Shown here piece by piece: positions 10,670 to 26,419 of a stretch of 64,000 bases of DNA. Below the pieces are notes generated by a model. It saw nothing but the letters and a program-made list of their open reading frames with translations. It was not told the origin of the DNA and ran no database searches. The stretch is from Cichorium intybus (taxonomy: Eukaryota; Streptophyta; Magnoliopsida; Asterales; Asteraceae): contig CM042012.1 of assembly GCA_023525715.1 (NCBI GenBank), positions 61,463,205-61,527,204 on the forward strand, given 5' to 3'. Each line of letters begins with the position of its first letter. Within the stretch, counting starts at the first letter, position 1. Position numbers and translations under genes: made by a program.

Positions 10670-11164
10670 TCAAACTCTGGTCAACATTTCTCTCATGGTT
10701 TTTGAATGCATGAGTGTTGAAGATGAACCCTCTTCCATTGATCTCTTATGTGCATTCCTTCTTTTTGATCCCATCAACCTAGACCAAAACCCATCGTTTT
10801 TCTTCTTTTTCTCATCAATTTCCATGATATTTTCACTAACAAAAGCCATTGATCTGCTCTTTCTCAAGAACGAAAGATACCCTTTTCCTTCAACTTCATG
10901 AGTTTTACGTTGATTCCTATGCATTGGAGATGCCGTGTTAGAGGGGGCATTGGATGAAACCCGAGATGAAGAAACCGAAGATACAGAAGAGATACTAGAT
11001 GAAGAAGATGATGAAGAAACGTTCGTGACTGCACGTGATGAAGAACTAGATATCTTCAATAATCTTTCTCTTAAACAAAGCGAACAAACCCCGGGAGATT
11101 GCTGGTGTTTCGGGTGTTTCTTGCAACTTTTCGTCGTCGCCGATGATCTTTTTCCATTTTCCAT
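10670..11164 (-). CDS. Small plant protein, 164 aa, with Cys/His motif ending CLRERL; function unknown
   Basis: The only likely host gene seen. The start is taken at 11164 (MENGKRSS) because upstream in-frame codons run into (TA)n repeat encoding Tyr-Ile. Residues 14-35 hold C14, H17, C27 and C30 in a pattern C-x2-H-P...G-V-C-x2-CLRERL, resembling the short N-terminal Cys motif of OCTOPUS/DUF740 proteins; zinc binding is possible but unproven. A serine-rich stretch (about 38-80) follows, then a basic segment with GYLSFLRKSRS, and near 123-134 FWSRLMGSKRR. The C-terminus is MREMLTRV. No signal peptide or membrane span is seen. It has no internal stop or frameshift, unlike everything around it, so it is probably intact and single-exon. 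It is about half the size of OCTOPUS or less, so membership in that family is only a suggestion. Confidence 0.75.
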   Translation of the reverse strand: MENGKRSSATTKSCKKHPKHQQSPGVCSLCLRERLLKISSSSSRAVTNVSSSSSSSSISSVSSVSSSRVSSNAPSNTASPMHRNQRKTHEVEGKGYLSFLRKSRSMAFVSENIMEIDEKKKKNDGFWSRLMGSKRRNAHKRSMEEGSSSTLMHSKTMREMLTRV

Positions 11165-11220
11165 TGTGTGTTTGTCGAAATTTGAGTGTGAATCGTGGCA
11201 TTTTTGGTAGGTGGTGTACG

Positions 11221-11268
11221 TATGTTCAGCTCTGAACTCTGAACATATGTATGTTCGGTACTGAACAT
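11221..11268. promoter_or_regulatory. Overlapping inverted repeats upstream of the 164-aa gene
   Basis: tatgttcag (11221-11229) pairs with ctgaacata (11239-11247), and atgttc (11251-11256) pairs with gaacat (11263-11268). They lie 57-104 bp upstream of the start codon, in the probable 5' leader or promoter. Confidence 0.5.
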
Positions 11269-11289
11269 GTGGTTCTATGTTGATCCTGC

Positions 11290-11888
<599 letters not shown>

Positions 11889-11955
<67 letters not shown>
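11889..11955. repeat. (TG)n(TA)n microsatellite
   Basis: A short TG run just before 11889 leads into about 67 bp of TA. Confidence 0.95.

Positions 11956-17215
<5,260 letters not shown>

Positions 17216-17260
<45 letters not shown>
17216..17260. repeat. (TA)n(TG)n microsatellite
   Basis: About 17 bp of TA followed by about 28 bp of TG. Confidence 0.95.
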
Positions 17261-17264
<4 letters not shown>

Positions 17265-17480
17265 TGAGAATGATATGTATTGTGTAAATATACATTCACA
17301 TGCTCCAAATATGGTCAAAATGACCGGGAGGTCACATGTGCAAATCGAAGGAGGATCTTAAACCCCTTTGTAGCTATAGAGGTTCGTCCGCGATGACTCC
17401 AAGCTTCCCGTAAAGTGGGTAGTCGCCTGAGGATTTGGCGGCTCGCAAAGCGAGTTTGAAACATTGGCTCCTAGGAGACC
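17261..17480 (+). mobile_element. Possible SINE remnant
   Basis: atggtcaaaatgaccgggag, gtcacatgtgcaaatcgaag and cgcgatgactccaag follow the word order of tRNA-derived plant SINEs (a B-box region of the form ggtcac..gttcaaatc). Decayed; boundaries not determined. Confidence 0.35.
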
Positions 17481-18229
17481 AATAAAATTACAACTTTACA
17501 CTGAGGACGTGTTTGGCACACAACTTTTTAGAACCTTTTACTTTTATGCAAAAAATTTCATTTGACAACATGAGTTTTAAATTTTCATTTGACAACTTTA
17601 CACTAAGGGCGTGTTCTGCAGCTACCTACCGACTAGTTTTATCTACCACGTCCTATGTGGATTTACTTAGTTCAGTTACAAATGCAATTAGTTTAAACAC
17701 CGTTTAATATATAATTAAGGAAATTAAATACAAGCTCCATCATATTATTACACTTACATCCGAATATTAACAAGGGTGAGCATCATGGTCAGGGTTCGCA
17801 ATTATTATTGTCCCCTATACCTCAAGAATCGTAAAACCTGAGTCTAGTTTAAAATTTTCGGGTCTTTGCTAGTTTTAGATGTATAATTGAATAGACGATC
17901 ACGATGTACCTTATTTGTGATAATAAGCATTTGTAAGTTTAATTCTTATGTATGGACATGCCAAGTAAATTACCACTAATGTCGACAGAGCACATACCAT
18001 GGAGTCCTTGAAAAATGATGTGAGATTATTTGGGGATAAAAGTTTATTAAATGAGATGTTGAGCTGTGTATGTGGAGACATTAAACAAAGGAAGTCGGTG
18101 AGAAAATGTACACGTGGTCCTGCGGAGTTTCTCTTGATTTTTCCTACAATGTTATCATTTTTATTTGTGCTTCTCCATTATTAAAATGCCGACATTTCTT
18201 CGAATTTGTTATTACATATTATTTTTCAT
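17481..18229. other. Unassigned AT-rich region
   Basis: No gene recognised. acaactttacactRaggRcgtgtt occurs at about 17491 and 17597, a short duplication that looks like a MITE edge. Confidence 0.3.
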
Positions 18230-18570
18230 TTGTAGAGAATGATGTAATCATAATTTTAGTCTTTATAGTTTGTAATTTAAAAAATTATATTTTTCAATTT
18301 TTGCAATTTTAACTCAAAAAACAAATATATTAATTACAATTTCGGTCTCTCTAATTTAATAAATTATACTTATGGTCTCTTTAGTTTTTAATTCTAAAAA
18401 TAAATGGATAATGACATTTTTGGTTTCTATAATTTTTAATTTATAAACCTATATTTTTTATCTTTATAGTTTTTAATTCTACAAAAATAGATTATTTATA
18501 GTTTTGGTCCCTATAATTTATAATTAAATATTATATTTTTGGTCCTTGTAGTTTTTTATTTTTAAAATAT
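18230..18570 (+). repeat. Degenerate ~55-65-bp repeats ('ttggtctctatagtttttaatt')
   Basis: About six diverged units, each containing a variant of ttttggtccctatagttttt followed by taattcta and an A/T run. Non-coding. Confidence 0.65.
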
Positions 18571-18775
18571 ATCAAGAAAGAATGAATCAGTTCTCTTGGT
18601 TTTCTTTTGTTTGATCTAGCCAATTTTTGATCGGTTATCAGGTGTGTATTTTCCATCTCTTAAAATCTTTATAAGTTTTCAGAATTTAAATTCTTTTGAT
18701 TTGTTAGAGAAGCAGGAATTGTTTACAATGTGAGGAGTAGTTTTAATGTGAGCTTCAATCTCAATGTCAACATAA

Positions 18776-18804
18776 GCTGATGCTGATGCTGATGCTGATG
18801 CTGA
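18776..18804 (+). repeat. (GCTGAT)n short tandem repeat
   Basis: Nearly five copies of gctgat. Confidence 0.9.
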
Positions 18805-18856
18805 CATTGATGTTTCAGCATAGATTTCTACTGATGATTCAAATATCTCAGAATTT

Positions 18857-19023
18857 AGTGGCGGATTTGTATAGGGTCCGGGTGGCCCAGGAAGCAGCTA
18901 AATTCTGTACACGTAGTGCAAAATTTTTTCTAATAGGGTGCAACTTCTTAGAAAAAAAGTGTTACTACTTAATAGGATGTCTCTCCGATGCCACGCTATT
19001 GGTAAATCCTTCGTTCGCCCCTG
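18857..19023. mobile_element. 167-bp MITE with 8-9-bp target duplication
   Basis: Flanked by tcagaattt at 18848-18856 and 19024-19032. Ends AGTGGCGGA on the left and TTCGCCCCTG on the right are imperfect inverted repeats, as in the common plant AGTGGCGGA..CGCCCCTG MITE family. The duplication can be read as 8 or 9 bp, so hAT or Mutator origin is left open. Confidence 0.8.
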
Positions 19024-19032
19024 TCAGAATTT

Positions 19033-19935
19033 GTATATGAAATAATCTGTGGATGATTAGTAATGATGTCAAGCACATGATCTTTTTAACTATTTGAAAT
19101 TGGAAATTTAGCCACCTTTTTAGGCATCAGTTTTAGCGATAACATGGAAGAACCCTTTGAGATATGGGTCGGTGGAAAATATATGGCCTTTTAAAGTTGT
19201 TTGGCCATCTTCGGTTACTATACAATGTTTATTTACAAGCTCCTGGTCTCTCGTTTAATTAGTCTTAACACACTTCGTTTCATATTCATGAACAAGTTCT
19301 TTGGAATTGGGAAATTATTTTTCTTGTTTTAACCTTCTAATATGTATAGGATAAGCTACAAAAATCTGAAAGTTGAACTATGTGCTGACGTAGGCCCTTG
19401 GCACTGAGGAACATCGTGGGCCTGTATGCGCGGTGGGTAAATATGTGACCCAACACCAATATTTTTATTTACCCTAGACCAGCAAGCATTATATGGGCAA
19501 TGAGAAGGAGTGGAATCAGCGTTTTGAGAAACTTTAAGCGAGGTATAGACACTTAAAAGAGATCATGTAAACAATGTTTCCAAAGAGGGCATTTGTCATA
19601 TGTCGAACAATCAACATTTTCAAGATGAGCCCGTTAAAGATTTACTTGTAGGTATTCCTAATAATAAAAGTTAGTTTCTTTGGGTACACATTCAAACATG
19701 CATCAAAAAACATATCCTAATTTTCAATTATTTCACTCTTCCCGTTTTACTTGTGTCGAAAAATATGAATGAAAATTTAAACGTTGGATATTGGTAGGCT
19801 AATTCTTGCTATCTTGCTATGGATGTTGCATCAAACATTATTGGAAATGGAGCGATAACAATGTATAGTATGCCAACTATTATAAAAATATTTACTTCTA
19901 TTTACATTTTGGTTGAAAATGGAAGTTAGTTTTAG
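19033..19935. other. Unassigned, probably upstream CACTA debris
   Basis: No readable domain. It precedes the DUF8039-like remnant and may be the same dead element. Confidence 0.3.
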
Positions 19936-20360
19936 CTAGTCGATATAACAGGAGAAAATCTTGAAGTTGTAATGGAAACTTGTGTAAACTATGAATCAAT
20001 GCTACCAATTCCAATTAAAGAACAATTCATTGTGAATGTGAAAGATGTAGTAGGCCACATATTGAGTTGGCCACAAGAATTGGTCATCTGATGCATTGAT
20101 ACGGTAATGTTATTCTTAATAATTTGTATGGGTGGAACTTTTTGCAATGATATGGGCCTAACTTTTCATATATTTCAAATTGCATTTTTTTAGGAAAAAG
20201 TGGCAACAAAACTGTCGTCAAAACTTTTAAAATAAGAAGAAAAAGGAAATTAACAAAGAGGAGAAGAAAGAAAAGAAGTGCCAAAGGGGTGAAGAGGAGA
20301 AAAATAAGCAAGTAAAAGAGGTTATGCCAAGGAGGAAAACTATAGGGAAACAAACGAAAG
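19936..20360 (+). pseudogene. CACTA-associated DUF8039-like remnant
   Basis: An open stretch at 19936-20092 reads LVDITGENLEVVMETC, then LPIPIKEQFIVNVKDVVG and ILSWPQELVI before a stop. The LPIP..V.DAVG...WP..L signature is typical of the accessory protein of plant CACTA elements annotated DUF8039 or 'transposase-associated'. A Lys/Glu/Arg-rich stretch at 20193-20360 fits the charged linker that usually follows. The rest of the protein is missing or unreadable. The CACTA-like subterminal block about 1.5 kb downstream supports the assignment. Confidence 0.55.
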
Positions 20361-21880
20361 GATAAGAATTCAAAATAACTTGTGTTTTGAAACTGACTTC
20401 ATGTAGTGGTGATATACACCTTTTAAAGGAAATATCCACAAAATCCATTGTGATGACAGTCTGTTTACTAAGTCTGAGTGTTACATGTCTATATATTGAG
20501 ATGATTTTGAAGTAGTGTTTACAATGGATAAGCTTACGAGTGTTGTAATAACTAGTTATATGATGTAAGTGCTTAATTCTGACAAATTTACAATATTTTG
20601 TGTATTTAACCAATTTACTCTTTGTATAAAGAAATCAAGAGGGAGGAAAACAGATCATGGAATCTATTTCGCGAGTCCTAGTTCGATCTCTAAAGATGGA
20701 CGTCTACAAAACTTCATAAAAGGCGATCAAGCAAGTAGAAACATAGTACATTGGTTATCTAAAGGCATTACAATCCCGAAATAGATTTACTATTTGATTA
20801 TGAATACACAATATATCAATCTATTTTAGTAACTAGATGCAAACAATTATACTTGTATGTTTCTATTTAACTTAATCTAGATGGAATGAGTTAATGGGCT
20901 AAGTAAAAAAAAACCCTACTTAATTTATTAAGACATGCTTAATTTGGACATGTCTTTATTTAGTAACTAAATATGGAAAATTATACTTGGATAATTCAGT
21001 TGAGTTCATTTGGAAAATTATTTGTCATAATTTTAATTTGGTTTTTCGATTTTATAGTTGCCATTGGGTGCTTGCAGTACTAGACATGTAAACAACAACC
21101 TGCTATTACATTCATTCTGTAAGGCAATGTTTATACACAATTGAAACATATGATTGAAGCAAAAATAATATAAATTATCAAATATTATTTTATTTTCTTT
21201 GACATATATTTTACATCCAGTTTGTTGTATATCATTCTCTTTGTATGCAACAGAAAGCAGATCCAACAAAAGGGTTAATGCCAAGTGGTTAAACATCTAT
21301 TTAAGCAAAAATTGCAACTTTAACTTCAACTAGATATGGCCAATATACTACTTTTCGACTAATCATTTATTATGTAATCATATAGTGTACATGTTAGCTA
21401 GGTAGCACGAAATGCAGGTATTATGTTCTAATGTACATGAAAGCGGTTGTTGATGAATGACTTGAAGTGTTGAATAACAATGTAAGTAAATTTCTTAAAA
21501 GGTGATCAATTTTCATATAATTGTTTAAAATTCTTTTTTATGGCTAATATATTAATTTTGTCTCTGTTTTAGGGGAAGAATGAATATACGAACGTTGAGG
21601 TTGATGCGGTGCGCGAAGAGTAGGCTACTTGTTTCACAACCTTTATTTGTCCGTGATTTTGTATTTGACAGTTACTTTTGGATAAAATTGAAAGAGTGCT
21701 CTGTATTTGATAATTACTATTGGATAAACCTGGAAGAGTATTTTTATTTGACATACTATAATTTGTGCAAGGGGTTGGCTTTTTATATATCAATATCTTA
21801 TTTTGTATTAAGAGATACCGAATGTGATTTAGTTTGATTAATATTTATACAATTTAAATAAAATATATTTAAAAAAGATA
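20361..21880. other. Decayed region, likely CACTA interior
   Basis: A plus-strand ORF at 20569-20784 (RGRKTDHGIYFASPSSI, then GDQASRNIVHWL) has a protein-like composition and may be a further remnant of the CACTA protein, but I cannot name the domain. A possible SINE A-box-like word (gccaagtggttaaac) lies near 21279. Otherwise AT-rich. Confidence 0.3.
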
Positions 21881-22268
21881 AAGTCATGACATATAAATGC
21901 ATGTCGTAAAAGTCTGTCAAATTACAACAAACAAAAGATCCGTCGTTAATATATGTCATAGATGTATGTCATGCATGTTAGTAGTGATTGTGTGGCACAA
22001 ATGTCTGTCTTAAATTTACAACCGACAAATCAGCTTAGATTAATGGCAAAGCTTTCAAAGATAGACTTTGTTTGTCATATTTAGCAATTTACGAAACACA
22101 TTGTCCATTGTACTAGTCTGTCATACATGTCTGTCGTAAATTTATAATAAACAGACATCTTTATTCTTTTATTTATGACCGAACTTTCAATGATAGATAT
22201 TTGTCTTTGATCTATGCTTATTTACGACAGACATCATTTACCATGAAAAACACTTTTTCTAATAGTAT
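21881..22268. mobile_element. CACTA-like subterminal repeat region
   Basis: The words gtctgtcgtaaatttac, cgacagacat and atgtctgtc recur about ten times in both orientations. The block ends aacactttttctaatagta near 22268, a decayed form of a CACTA end (complement TACTATTAGAAAAAGTG). Confidence 0.5.
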
Positions 22269-22558
22269 ACATATCCGATAAAACTGCAAGGATATTATTG
22301 TGAATGATGTTGTGTTAGTTGTACAAGATATATGCTACCCAAATTAGATATGTTAGTATGGCCTTTTGACCCATTTTGTATATTTATTGTAAGTTAATGC
22401 AATGAAAAATTTCATATAAAAATAATATCAGTTGGATTTCACCCTAAGAAGGCCTTAAGTAGATGTCCTCATGTCCCTAACAAGGATGATAATATTGAGT
22501 GGGCTACAAACCAAATGGGCCATTAAAAGCTTCCCCCGTAAACATATATGACTAGTCC

Positions 22559-22990
22559 TAGAGGTGCACATATACCGGTTTTAAATCGGTTAGTTTTTTT
22601 TCTACACCGTTTTTTTAAAATCTGGTTACGTCTAACCGGTTTCAGTTAAAACGTAACTGATTTTGGTCGTTTTTAAATGAAATTGAGTTCTAGATCGGTT
22701 TTTTTCGGTTTTTAAACAGGTTCGGTTTAGTTAACCGGAACAAAAACCAGGGTAAAAAAACGGTTCAGTTTGATATAAAAAACCGGTTATTGAAAAAAAT
22801 CGACTGGTCTTGAGCTGTAGACTTTTTTTTTTTAAAATGAAATTGAGTTTTAGACCGTTTTTTTGCGGTTTTTAAACTGGTTCGGTTCGATTAACTGAAG
22901 TAAAAGACCGGTTTGCTTTAACATAAGAAACCTATTAAAAAACCGGTTATTAGAAAATTAGGATAAAAAACCGGTTATAGCCTTTGGAAC
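22559..22990. mobile_element. hAT-like MITE remnant rich in AACCGGTT
   Basis: Starts TAGAGGTGCACATATACCGG, like the TAGGGGTG ends of the other two MITEs, and carries about ten ccggtt / cggttttt words. A ~180-bp segment is duplicated inside (aaatgaaattgagtt at about 22675 and 22837; atcgactggtcttgagc at 22800 and 22992). The right end was not identified. Confidence 0.45.
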
Positions 22991-23368
22991 CATCGACTGG
23001 TCTTGAGCGCAATTCACGCAAGGATGCATATAAGGCTGCACAGAGTAATACTCGCCAAAAGGGTCGCCAAGCCTCTTGGCGAGTCGCCAAGACCACCGCC
23101 GATCCATTCGCCAGCCAACTCGCTAAGGTCCATCGCCAACCCGTTGGCGAGATGCCAACGGTGTCTCAAGTTTCAGAAAATGGCAAAAAACCCCCCAAAC
23201 GGCTAGGAGATTAAATTTTGAATGTTTTCACAATTTTACACTTTTAACCCAAAACAAAAACTAGCCGTTTTTTTTAAATCAGATTTTTAAAACCTCTTTC
23301 ATCCCCTATATATATACATCTAAATCTCATTCTTTTCACACAATCATTTGTTCCAAAACTCTCTCAAA

Positions 23369-23492
23369 ATGTCTTCAAGCAAAAAGAAAGGTTCAAAATC
23401 TTCTAAAAAACAATCTTCCAACATTCATATCACTCCACCTCCAAACCCTTCATCAAACCTACATACAAATGCTTATCACCCTATAATGTTTT
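23369..23492 (+). pseudogene. PIF ORF1 (Myb-like), 5' part before the insertion
   Basis: ATG at 23369 follows an AT-rich leader and opens a Ser/Lys-rich N-terminus (MSSSKKKGSKSS), then a Pro/Asn-rich stretch. The reading frame is broken at codon 42 by the LTR element (target duplication gtttt at 23488-23492). The frame resumes at 31028 in phase, which shows both parts were one ORF. Confidence 0.7.
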
Positions 23493-23771
23493 TGAAAGGT
23501 TTTCCGCAACCATGAACTAAATAACCTAAGTTCACATGCAACCTAGAAAAGATCTATGTTTTCTTACTTTGAACATGTAACTAATTCCTAAAGGCCAAAC
23601 AAAAATAACTAAAAGAATAAATCAGAAAAACTAACCTTTAGTTTTAATCTTGAAGCTAAGCAGCACAAGTGTCCTGCCTCAAATGAGATCACACCCAGGG
23701 AGCCAGAGGGTGGACGAAAATTCCAGAGAGAATTATAGAATGAGCAACTGATAATGAGGTCTAGGGGTCCC

Positions 23772-23779
23772 TATTTATA
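23772..23779 (-). promoter_or_regulatory. LTR TATA box
   Basis: TATAAATA on the minus strand inside gttccctataaataggga. The same box in the other LTR is at 30528-30535. Confidence 0.65.
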
Positions 23780-23835
23780 GGGAACCAAAGGGTAAAGCTA
23801 GAAACCCTAGCCGCAGCCTATTTTCCGGATTATGT

Positions 23836-23970
23836 GTACGCGCGCCGCGGCCTTTACATTGGCGCGCCGCGCGCCCCAATTCAAATATTGAATTCGTACG
23901 GATATGTACGCGCGTCGCGACCTTTACATTGGCGCGCCGCGCGCCGCAATTCAACTATTGAATTTGTACG
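23836..23970. repeat. GC-rich 70-bp tandem units in the LTR, upstream of TATA
   Basis: Two units starting at 23836 and 23906. Each holds a pair of GC boxes, e.g. CGCGCCGCGG (23841-23850), 11 bases, then GCGCGCCGCG (23862-23871), followed by an aattcaa..ttgaatt near-palindrome. The right LTR has the same arrangement. Confidence 0.85.
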
Positions 23971-24266
23971 ACTTTAATCCCTGACCTCCTGATTAATCTA
24001 ATTAATGCCACAGAAATTAATCCAATTAATTTCTGATTAATTATTAATCAATCAACATAGTTTCTAATTAATATATTATCACTTTAATATATTAACAAAC
24101 CATATCTTTTATTTCTATTGATTTATTAATCCTATAATAAACCAACCTTTCTCTCTACCGAACTTTCTACCAAACCTCCAGCTATGAGGGCAACCCAAAT
24201 GGACTTTGCTTCTATTAATTAGGTAAATACAAATTATTAGTCATGGCTTAGACACCTAATCCAACA

Positions 24267-24279
24267 GTCTCCCACTTGG
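24267..24279 (-). other. Polypurine tract of the LARD-like element
   Basis: The plus strand reads gtctcccacttgg; on the minus strand this is a purine-rich AAGTGGGAGAC just upstream of the 3' LTR. Confidence 0.75.
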
Positions 24280-25349
24280 ATAAGTCTATGACTATAATTA
24301 CCAATTTAACCTCTAATTAATCAGCAACCTGCAGCTTCCTAGAAACTGCTGCCGAACTCTGACCTAGTTAGTTCTGTCCATAGATAAGTGATCAGATGAT
24401 CCTCCGTCCAACAAGATATTTTCATACATGAGACATGGATTGAGATCAATCTCTGTCTGACACACTGTTTCCCGATTTCCGATTTTGCTTATGACTTTTA
24501 GACTTCTAATTGAACGAATCAATTCAGTCCTGGCTGGCCAGCACTTCAGTCAACTTCAAAATCATCGAGTGGCCAACAGATATCTGTTTCCCGTCTGGGT
24601 CAAGGGACGAATAAGCTTCGACTAATATGTTATATCTTTTACTCGACAAATCACCCACAACAGCACGTTTTATAACACCGAGTTACCGATGCATTTTCGT
24701 ACTATCAATGAGCAACCGCCTTGCAAATTATAACTCATATCTCTCCACTTCAAGACCATAAGATATTATCGTCTCAACATTGCTCGTGATATAATCCATG
24801 AAGCAATCCATTGAGCGCGGGTTTATCCAATACTCAAATCTCCATTTCCAAGTACTCATGAACGTTGCAGCAATCTTATTGCTATGTCTAACTCCTAAGA
24901 CAATCTACAAACCAATTCATGACAGTCTTCCTTCATACTTACTCCCTAAGAGTATGAACGACTGTGAATATTTGAATAATCCAATTATTCAGGAAGTAAA
25001 CATGCAAAAGCGAAACATAAAATCTGACTGGCAGCTACTCCTGCTAATTACCAAGTCTCCACGAGGTAATCACCAAGTCGGATTTATCATAACTATTATC
25101 GGTTTCTTATTCTCTTTTAAACTTTCAATTCAAGCCTTTTATATCTATGTCTATGACCTTTTCACTCTTTCTATGTATCCAAGTGTCTAACACTTATACA
25201 CTTTATTGCAGAAGATCCTATCGGATACTCTTCCGATGATATCTCAATTTGTCAATTTGTCATTCTCTCTCACAACTCCATTCCGGTGATGTGTACCGTG
25301 ACTGCCCATGGTTCTCGGGTCTTTAGTCTACTTGACTACACCCTAAGAC

Positions 25350-25411
25350 AATTTCGAGGTGTCATGATGTGCCGGTGAACCACACGCGCTCCATCAGAAA
25401 CCAACGAAATT
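25350..25411 (-). ncRNA. Stem-loop 1 with conserved 22-nt loop
   Basis: Plus-strand coordinates: outer arm aatttcg (25350-25356) pairs with cgaaatt (25405-25411); inner arm tgatg (25365-25369) pairs with catca (25392-25396). The loop at 25370-25391 starts TGCCGGTGAACC and ends CGCTC. Proposed structural element; no experimental support. Confidence 0.55.
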
Positions 25412-26344
25412 CTTTAACCATGAAGTCCTACAGCACCACGTTCTGGTGTAAACAATTACCGATTTGAAAACCTTTTCAAATCAATCACCCTAATCATTTC
25501 CCAATGATTTCTCACGTCTGTTCAAAAATCCATTCAGTATTCTCAGCCAGGCAATATCCTGAATCCAACTTACAATGATCTAAGCATTAAGTCATCAGGA
25601 TATGTTCATAACACTTCTGATTTGTCCACGAGGCTCGAGGAACCTGATGTAATCTCATTCCAAGCCCTTTCGGAATCCTAAGATTACCAATAATCCTTGT
25701 GTCATGATTTCCGGAAACCATTTCCATTCGGGGACTCTTTCTTATGCATCTTGAATCCCATCAAGATCATATTCTCAACGGCTAAGTTAATACTGTCAGT
25801 CTCATCTATCTGATAGATGTCTATGAACTACGTGAGCATGCTGCACCTTCTTTGTTTCTTTCATGCCAATTCATTACACTTTGCAATGACCGGAAACTCC
25901 ATTCCTGGGGTTATGCATCTTGAATCTCATCAAGATCATATTTGGCAGAATGCTGATCTATCTAATAGATGTTCACAACCACCTGAGTATGTTGTATCTC
26001 TTAAAGTCTTTCATAGCGAACCGTTTCTTAACACCAAGTCATTACACTTTGTAATGATAAGAGACGTTTCCTAGAACCAGTAGGTAACCCACATACAATG
26101 ATAGCAGATAACAACGATGCTCCCACTGGCTTTGACACCGTCATATGACTCTTTCGGACTATTCACAAAATCCAGAACTTATGGCACATTTTGCGAAACC
26201 GAAATCCAAACCTTTCTGACATATTAAAGGAAATCTTTCAGGCTATTCACAAAATCCAAACCTTTTGGCCTATTTTGAGAATCCGAATATCCTTTCTTGC
26301 GAGATGCCCATGGGACGAATCCCGGGGCCATGTACCTTTTGTAA

Positions 26345-26419
26345 TGGCATACTCTATGTGAGTCCCTATTAGTGTGCCGGTAAACCACACACGCTCCACT
26401 AACGACTCACACTATGCCA
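26345..26419 (-). ncRNA. Stem-loop 2 with conserved 22-nt loop
   Basis: Arms tggcata/tatgcca (26345-26351, 26413-26419), gtgagtc/gactcac (26358-26364, 26404-26410) and ttagtg/cactaa (26369-26374, 26397-26402) all pair. The loop 26375-26396 starts TGCCGGTAAACC and ends CGCTC. Confidence 0.6.

Larger units (their letters stand above)
23493..24266 (-). repeat. 3' LTR (left) of the LARD-like element
   Basis: 774 bp, TG..CA ends. It contains the TATA box (minus strand, 23772-23779) and two 70-bp GC-rich tandem units (23836-23970). Confidence 0.95.

Noticed and set aside
20084..20613. Minus-strand hydrophobic ORFs (Phe/Leu-rich)
   Set aside because: Complement of the Lys/Glu-rich plus-strand CACTA remnant; not membrane proteins.
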